Source: Anaerolineales bacterium UBA3001 (GTDB taxonomy: Bacteria; Chloroflexota; Anaerolineae; Anaerolineales; UBA11657). Taken from it: a stretch of 17,253 bases of DNA. Both the position numbers and the translations under genes were made by a program. Shown here one piece after another: positions 12,578-17,253 of the stretch. The stretch lies in assembly GCA_002346435.1 (NCBI GenBank), contig DDZT01000049.1, positions 60,450 to 77,702 on the forward strand. Reading direction: 5' to 3'. The stretch's first letter is position 1; each line of letters begins with the position of its first letter. The notes under the pieces were generated by a model. The model was not told where the DNA came from. It saw nothing but the letters and a program-made list of their open reading frames with translations, and did no database searches.

Positions 12578-13711
12578 ATGAAAATATCTTGCCTTCACGA
12601 GAATCTAGCTAAGGGCTTGAATATTGTAGGTCGTGCTGTAGCGTCTAGAAGCACGTTACCTGTACTTGGCAATGTGCTCCTGTCGACGGACAGTGCTGGG
12701 CTTAAGTTGTCAGCCACGAACCTTGAGATGGGTATTACTTGCTGGATAGGAGCAAAGGTTCATGAAGAAGGGTCCACTACATTACCTGCAAAAACACTGA
12801 TTGATTTAGTGGGAACGCTTCCGAAAGAGCGCATCGATTTGGACTTAGATGTACGCACTCAAACCATGAAAGTAGCTTGTGCAGAATTTACAAACGAAAT
12901 TAAGTGTATAGATAGTAATGATTTTCCTGTACTTCCTTCAACCGATGACAAATATGACTTGGAAATCAATGTAAGTAACTTGCGTGAAATGATAGACCAA
13001 GTGGTTTTCGTGGCAGCCACAGACGACTCAAGACCAGTGCTGACAGGTGTAGAGGTTACTATAGAAAAGGAAAAACTTACTTTTGCGGCGGCTGATGGAT
13101 TTAGGCTAGCTGTGTGTTCATCATCATTGTCGACTGCCGATGACACACATATTGACGTGATAATACCAGCTAGAGCACTAGCGGAACTGGCACGTATTAT
13201 AGGAGACGAAAGTGACGTTGTAAGTATTACTATGCCTCCTAGTGGTGGTCAGATTATATTTCGCGTGAAGGATGTGGAGTTAGTTTGCCAGCTTATTGAG
13301 GGCACGTTTCCCGACTATCAGCAGCTGTTGCCAGATTCTTATCAAACACGGGTCGTAATGTCAACAGAAAAAATCTTGGCTGCTTGTCGTGCAGCTCAAA
13401 TATTTGCACGTGAATCGTCATATGCTGTTACCCTGTCGGTTAAGTCGGGTGAGAATCCAGGGGAAGACAGGGTGGATGTTAGCGCAAATTCAGCAGAGAC
13501 AGGTTCTAACGAGTCAAGCATTGAAGCTTCGGTAGATGGTGATTCTATTGAAATGGCATTTAATGTGCGCTACTTAACAGAAGTGCTGCGAGTTATTGGT
13601 ACTCCGGATGTGGCTCTAGAAACAAACGGAGAAGCTAGTCCTGGTGTGCTTCGGCCTGTGGGAAGGGATGATTTTGTAAGTGTAGTTATGCCTATGCATG
13701 TGGGTAGGTAA
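12578..13711 (+). CDS. dnaN: DNA polymerase III beta subunit (sliding clamp)
   Basis: This 377-residue clamp encircles DNA and tethers polymerase. Three repeats of the clamp fold are expected from the length. Recognisable parts are MKISCLHENLAKGLNIVGRAVASRSTLPVLGNVLL, 'FPVLPSTDD', 'SRPVLTGVEV', 'ADGFRLAV', 'LIEGTFPDYQQLLP' and the C-terminal VVMPMHVGR. Residues about 288-320 (GENPGEDRVDVSANSAETGSNESS) are the usual domain III region. The gene has no Shine-Dalgarno and sits 8 bases after csp. It is 8.7 kb from the dnaA stop, unlike the common adjacent dnaA-dnaN order. Confidence 0.97.
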   Translation: MKISCLHENLAKGLNIVGRAVASRSTLPVLGNVLLSTDSAGLKLSATNLEMGITCWIGAKVHEEGSTTLPAKTLIDLVGTLPKERIDLDLDVRTQTMKVACAEFTNEIKCIDSNDFPVLPSTDDKYDLEINVSNLREMIDQVVFVAATDDSRPVLTGVEVTIEKEKLTFAAADGFRLAVCSSSLSTADDTHIDVIIPARALAELARIIGDESDVVSITMPPSGGQIIFRVKDVELVCQLIEGTFPDYQQLLPDSYQTRVVMSTEKILAACRAAQIFARESSYAVTLSVKSGENPGEDRVDVSANSAETGSNESSIEASVDGDSIEMAFNVRYLTEVLRVIGTPDVALETNGEASPGVLRPVGRDDFVSVVMPMHVGR

Positions 13712-13739
13712 TCTTATTCGTTAAACAAAATGTTGAGAT

Positions 13740-14396
13740 CTATAGACCCCATTCTCCAGTAAGCGACACGAATCTAACAGCGTATAATTTTTTCAGTACG
13801 CTGCGATACCCAATATTTTTATACAACACAAGGGTTTGATCATTGCTTTGTCCTATCGGAGCTACTAACCTGCCGCCGATTTTTAATTGAAGCATCAATG
13901 GCTCTGGAATCTCGGGGGCTGCAGCGCTTACTATAATGGCCTCATAAGGTCCATGATGTGGTGTGCCCAAACCCCCATCACCCTGAAGTACTGATATGTT
14001 GTGTATTCCCATGGATTGTAATCTTTCTTTTGCTTCGTTTGCTAACGAAGCAATAGACTCAACAGTAATTACGTGATTTGCAAGCTGTGACAATACAGCT
14101 GCTTGGTACCCAGAGCCTGTTCCAACCTCAAGCACCGTGTCGTTTGGGCTAATGCGTAAGAGTTCTGACATATGCGCGACAATGTATGGTTGTGAAATTG
14201 TTTGTCCTAAGCCTATGGGCAAAGGTTCGTCATCGTAAGCTTTTGACAACATGTCAATAGGCACAAACTTATGTCGTTTTACAGTTCTCATAGCACGAAT
14301 AACGTGAGGGTCATAAATTCCTCTAGCTATAAGCTGGTTTTCAACCATATGATTGCGTAGTTTATACCAGTCAAAACTCTTAGGTTCCTTATTCAT
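13740..14396 (-). CDS. pcm: Protein-L-isoaspartate O-methyltransferase
   Basis: This 218-residue enzyme uses S-adenosylmethionine to methylate isoaspartyl residues in damaged proteins as a first repair step. It has the N-terminal MVENQLIARGIYDPHVIRAMRTVKRHKFVP, the family segment GQTISQPYIVAHM (64-76), the SAM motif VLEVGTGSGYQAAVLS (88-103) and the end FVSLTGEWGL. Length is normal. No Shine-Dalgarno is visible before the ATG. The gene lies 48 bases after the wecG-like stop on the same strand and converges on dnaN (28 bases between stops). Confidence 0.94.
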   Translation of the reverse strand: MNKEPKSFDWYKLRNHMVENQLIARGIYDPHVIRAMRTVKRHKFVPIDMLSKAYDDEPLPIGLGQTISQPYIVAHMSELLRISPNDTVLEVGTGSGYQAAVLSQLANHVITVESIASLANEAKERLQSMGIHNISVLQGDGGLGTPHHGPYEAIIVSAAAPEIPEPLMLQLKIGGRLVAPIGQSNDQTLVLYKNIGYRSVLKKLYAVRFVSLTGEWGL

Positions 14397-14444
14397 AGGA
14401 TGTTGACCGGGTATGTTGACGAATCCATACTAACTAACAATACT

Positions 14445-15212
14445 TCAGGGCCCTAAATTTGTCTTTATCACTGAGTTGTGATTTGATATGATTCTCCAGG
14501 CAAATAACGGCAGTGCCAGCATGCGTTTCCATCGCCATGGTTGTGTCCATAATCGATGAAGCCATTCAAATCCAAAGCGTTGAATAATAATAGGCGCGCG
14601 TTTTGTGCGACCGGAAATAAAATCAAAAGCTCCGCCTACGCCTATACATATAGGCGTATCTAAGTCTTGAAGGTGGCGGTTTATCCAAAGGTCTTGGGTC
14701 GGAGCACCAAAAGCTACAAGCAGGATGTCGGGATTGCTATTACGAACACATTGAACGATAGATGAAATATCTACATCTGATGGACTACCTTCCATTGTAT
14801 GAATTTTGGGAAGTCCAGGGTATTTTTTTCTCAGATTGGTTGCGGCAAGATTTGCCACACCTGGTCCTGCTCCTAGAAAAAACAACCTCCATCCTTTGGA
14901 GGCTGCTTTCTTAGCTAACAAATCTACTAATGTTGATCCAGCTACACGTTGTCTTAATGGGATTCCATGCAATTGAGCAGCCCACAAAAGACCTTGTCCA
15001 TCTGGTAGACATAGGGATGCTCTTTGTAATACAGACATAAATTGATAATTGTTTTGGGCAGCAATGACAAACTCAGGATTAACTGTACATATTTGACATG
15101 ATTCTCTTGTTTGAGTTTTCTTTTCAATCCATAGAAGTGCTTCGTTGTAGGTGACGTCGTCAACTGGAACAGAAAGAAAACTATGTCGCTCAGGGGTGTT
15201 TGTTGCTGACAT
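14445..15212 (-). CDS. WecG/TagA/CpsF-family glycosyltransferase (GT26)
   Basis: This 255-residue enzyme belongs to GT26, which transfers a sugar such as N-acetylmannosamine onto a lipid-linked precursor in surface polysaccharide synthesis. TVNPEFVIAA (43-52), LPDGQGLLWAAQLHG with the probable catalytic Asp71, 'FFLGAGPGVA', 'FGAPTQDLWI' and 'GVGGAFDFISGRTKRAP...GFEWLHRLWTQPWRWKRM' are diagnostic. The donor and acceptor cannot be read from sequence. The ATG overlaps the end of the GT4 gene by 23 bases, which suggests translational coupling; no strong Shine-Dalgarno is present. Confidence 0.92.
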   Translation of the reverse strand: MSATNTPERHSFLSVPVDDVTYNEALLWIEKKTQTRESCQICTVNPEFVIAAQNNYQFMSVLQRASLCLPDGQGLLWAAQLHGIPLRQRVAGSTLVDLLAKKAASKGWRLFFLGAGPGVANLAATNLRKKYPGLPKIHTMEGSPSDVDISSIVQCVRNSNPDILLVAFGAPTQDLWINRHLQDLDTPICIGVGGAFDFISGRTKRAPIIIQRFGFEWLHRLWTQPWRWKRMLALPLFAWRIISNHNSVIKTNLGP

Positions 15213-16350
15213 GACTTGCTTTTTCTGTGAGAGTTTTTTCTATTATAGCAATAGTTTGGTTGGCGGTTGAGTCCCATGAGAACATTGCACAACGTTTTTG
15301 GCCGGCAGTTATTAGGCGTTGACGTATGCTATTGTTTGTCAGAAGGGTGTTTATGGCGTTAGACAAAGAACCAGAATCATTAGGAGGGACAATTAGCGCT
15401 GCTTTCCCAACAACTTCTGGCAGAGAACCAGCGTTTGTACAAATAACAGGTGTGGCAGCAGCCATGCTCTCTAGTGTGGTATACCCAAAACCTTCGTATA
15501 GAGATGGCAGCACAGTAATTTTAGCTCGACTGTATAGTGTAGGAAGGTGTTTTTGGGGCACAAACCCTATAAAATGTATCATACTTTCTAGTCCTAAATC
15601 TACTGCTTGCTTTCTTATTGATGATGTCATCCATCCTTCACGGCCTGCGCATACCAGACTTATATTTATGTTGCGGTCTCGTAACTGTGCAATGGCTTTG
15701 ATTAGAACAGACAAACCTTTTCTGGGATGGATGGTGCCTACGTGCAAAATGTAAGAGTCGGGTAGATTTTGAAAAACATTCTTGTTGTCAGTAGATTGAT
15801 ACGATTCAGAGTCGAACCCAGGATGAACCACAGTGATTTTTGCTGGATCTGTATGGTAATGGTCTATTATGTCTTGCTTAGTCGCCTCAGAGTCGGCGAT
15901 TAAGTGGCTAGCGTGTCTTACATTGTAGTTAGTAGACCATCGTAAATATGCCAATTGTAGGGGCGGATGCATGCTCGGATAGCGCATGAATCCGAGGTCG
16001 TGTATAGTTACAACCGAAGGTGCCGGGCAGTATATTGGAATGACATGAGCCGGAATAAAAAGCAAATCTGGTGGGTTAAACGCCAACTCAGCCGACAACC
16101 TTAGGTGGGTCCATGCAATAGGTGACACCATAACCTTAGATTCCACAAGAGAGTTTGTACGATAAAGGGTCGGACTGGGGTTGTCTCTATAATAAAGCCT
16201 CCAAATATATTTTGTTTTTGCCTCAATTAGAGCATTGATCATTTGTAACGAGTAATTTTCAGTGCCTGTCTTTTGTAGTACTGTGCTGCGGCTTGCATCC
16301 ACACCAATAATTAAGGGCTTCGGTAAGTTTGGTAGGCTGGCGTGCATCAT
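15190..16350 (-). CDS. Glycosyltransferase family 4
   Basis: This 386-residue GT-B enzyme probably adds a sugar from a nucleotide donor to a growing surface glycan. The N-terminal domain has GVDASRS and TGTENYS, then IHDLGFMRYP (116-125). The donor domain has ILHVGTIHPRKGL (201-213) and EGFGYTTLES (286-295), the E-x7-E motif of GT4, followed by TPVICTNAGSLPEVVG. No membrane segment is evident. The start overlaps the metalloprotease stop (ATGA at 16350-16347), and a second ATG follows at once. Together with the WecG-type gene it suggests a capsule, exopolysaccharide or cell-wall glycan cluster extending beyond the window. Confidence 0.93.
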   Translation of the reverse strand: MMHASLPNLPKPLIIGVDASRSTVLQKTGTENYSLQMINALIEAKTKYIWRLYYRDNPSPTLYRTNSLVESKVMVSPIAWTHLRLSAELAFNPPDLLFIPAHVIPIYCPAPSVVTIHDLGFMRYPSMHPPLQLAYLRWSTNYNVRHASHLIADSEATKQDIIDHYHTDPAKITVVHPGFDSESYQSTDNKNVFQNLPDSYILHVGTIHPRKGLSVLIKAIAQLRDRNINISLVCAGREGWMTSSIRKQAVDLGLESMIHFIGFVPQKHLPTLYSRAKITVLPSLYEGFGYTTLESMAAATPVICTNAGSLPEVVGKAALIVPPNDSGSLSNAINTLLTNNSIRQRLITAGQKRCAMFSWDSTANQTIAIIEKTLTEKASHVSNKHP

Positions 16351-17253
16351 TGCTTTTGCTGCTGGCTATAAAAAAGCGGGTGACTACGTATAACCCAAGC
16401 TTGTTGGTCACTAATCGTGTAACTGTCTATGTTTCCGCTATCTTGCCAGAACATGTAATTGGAGCTATCTGCTTCTATACACTCATATTCTTCAACTTCA
16501 CCGCTTGCGTCCAAGTCGTATTTGTTTGATGGGCACTCTGGAGTGTCGTCAAACAAATCAAACGAACTACCATCCGCCTCTGTAGTGTGCGTCAGCCCCA
16601 TAAAGTGAGATCCTTCATGTACAATGGTTGCGCCTATATAACGATAGTTGCCATAGTGCTCTTGTAGACTAATAACAACACAGGATGATTGTGATCCTAG
16701 CGAAAAACTCATACCTGGAATCGGCGAAATACCTAGCACAGGCAAATAGTCCTCTTTGATTTCGGAATATTCGTCGAACACGTCAACCAGTGCAACATTC
16801 AGTGCTCTAGAAGCTCCTATGTTTGCTGCTGTTGCTTGGCAAAGTTTGCCCAAGCTGGTTTCATTGGTTCTGGCAAACATCGTCTTGTCTGTGATGCTGG
16901 AATTGAACAGGCTTAATTTTCCAAGTTGCATGTTTTGTTGTTCAAGCAAACTATCAACAGATTCTCTTATTTCGTTTTGCATTCGGTTGCGTTCCTCAGT
17001 AGAAGTTATAGATTCTGTTTTACTAAGAATCCAAATGTTGATGTCGATTGTTTGTAGCTCGTCCTTAAAAAGAGTGTTTGGATTAGTGTCTGTGCGAATT
17101 ATTGTTGCTGCATCACAAATAGGCTGTCCCATTGAGTATAGTTCTATTTTGTAATCTCCGTGTAGTAAAGGAAACTTTGGGTTGGAAGGGAATCGTAAAT
17201 TAATTTCTCCTTCAGCGCCGCAAGATCCAGAATAATGTACGTTGTTTGAACAC
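16347..17253 (-). CDS. M43-like secreted zinc metalloprotease (5' end outside window)
   Basis: The frame is open to the window edge, so about 301 C-terminal residues are visible and the start lies outside. The zinc motif HEGSHFMGLTH (HExxHxxGLxH, bases 16587-16619) is of the metzincin/pappalysin type, and NYMFW about 45 residues later fits the Met-turn. Between them is DTPECP and a loop DLDASGEVEEYE that matches the EF-hand spacing DxDxSGxxxxxE, suggesting a bound Ca2+. Cysteines flank that loop and could pair. The C-terminus SDQQAWVIRSHPLFY is like metalloproteases I associate with myxobacteria. The visible N-terminal part resembles a beta-rich domain with paired cysteines. Export is expected from the cysteines, but no signal peptide can be seen. 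The stop overlaps the GT4 start by 4 bases. Confidence 0.8.
   Translation of the reverse strand, partial: CSNNVHYSGSCGAEGEINLRFPSNPKFPLLHGDYKIELYSMGQPICDAATIIRTDTNPNTLFKDELQTIDINIWILSKTESITSTEERNRMQNEIRESVDSLLEQQNMQLGKLSLFNSSITDKTMFARTNETSLGKLCQATAANIGASRALNVALVDVFDEYSEIKEDYLPVLGISPIPGMSFSLGSQSSCVVISLQEHYGNYRYIGATIVHEGSHFMGLTHTTEADGSSFDLFDDTPECPSNKYDLDASGEVEEYECIEADSSNYMFWQDSGNIDSYTISDQQAWVIRSHPLFYSQQQKQ

Noticed and set aside
13405..13420. TTTGCACGTGAATCG inside dnaN as a further parS site
   Set aside because: Both arms deviate from GTTNCACGTGAAAC at several positions; only the CACGTGAA core is shared.

Overview
The window is chromosomal, AT-leaning bacterial DNA with dense housekeeping genes. 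I read it as the replication-origin neighbourhood of a member of the Chloroflexota, perhaps a Dehalococcoidia/SAR202-like lineage. The phylum call is an inference from protein style: an AAA ATPase with a C-terminal R3H domain next to thymidylate kinase, an FmdB zinc-ribbon protein with a long acidic 'DENDPRSV' tail, a guanylate kinase with P-loop GPSGVGKD, and an RpiB-like protein with CWTGTG in place of CGTGxG. I could run no database search.

Layout. 1-192: no gene seen. 193-985 (minus): a small one-TM protein downstream of an RpiB-family sugar-phosphate isomerase. 1072-2103 (plus): a holB-like clamp-loader subunit, divergent from rpiB. 2104-2512: a 409-bp non-coding stretch with a long hairpin, a near-consensus extended -10 promoter, and a leader that can fold into a hairpin plus an H-type pseudoknot before dnaA. 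2513-3850 (plus): dnaA. 3851-4097: an AT-rich convergent gap with DnaA-box-like nonamers, a candidate oriC. 4098-4826 (minus): a UPF0173 metal-dependent hydrolase, divergent from a molybdopterin sulfite-oxidase-like protein (4951-5589, plus). 5614-6873 (minus): glutamate dehydrogenase. 6874-7294: a 421-bp non-coding stretch with two near-perfect parS centromere sites, a third degenerate one and a cruciform-like inverted repeat. 7295-11067 (plus): pdxS, pdxT, an R3H-AAA ATPase and tmk. 11078-11461 (minus): an FmdB-family protein. 11526-13711 (plus): gmk, a cold-shock protein and dnaN. 13740-17253 (minus): pcm, a WecG/TagA-type glycosyltransferase, a GT4 glycosyltransferase and the 3' part of a secreted-looking M43-like metalloprotease; the last three overlap at their ends.

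How it fits together. dnaA, dnaN, holB, tmk and gmk serve DNA replication and nucleotide supply. The parS pair about 3 kb from dnaA would place the ParB-bound centromere beside the origin. Sampled base composition agrees: on the plus strand C exceeds G at the left end and G exceeds C at the right end, even inside genes on the same (minus) strand. This implies a skew switch between roughly 2.1 and 7.3 kb. PdxS and PdxT form the pyridoxal-phosphate synthase. The right-end cluster looks like cell-surface polysaccharide synthesis coupled to an exported protease. Several genes have strong Shine-Dalgarno sites (rpiB, UPF0173, gdh, pdxS, csp) and several have none (holB, sulfite-oxidase-like, R3H ATPase, dnaN, pcm, wecG).

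No CRISPR array, insertion sequence, prophage, tRNA or rRNA was seen. The most interesting signals are non-coding: the parS cluster, the structured dnaA leader and the candidate origin.
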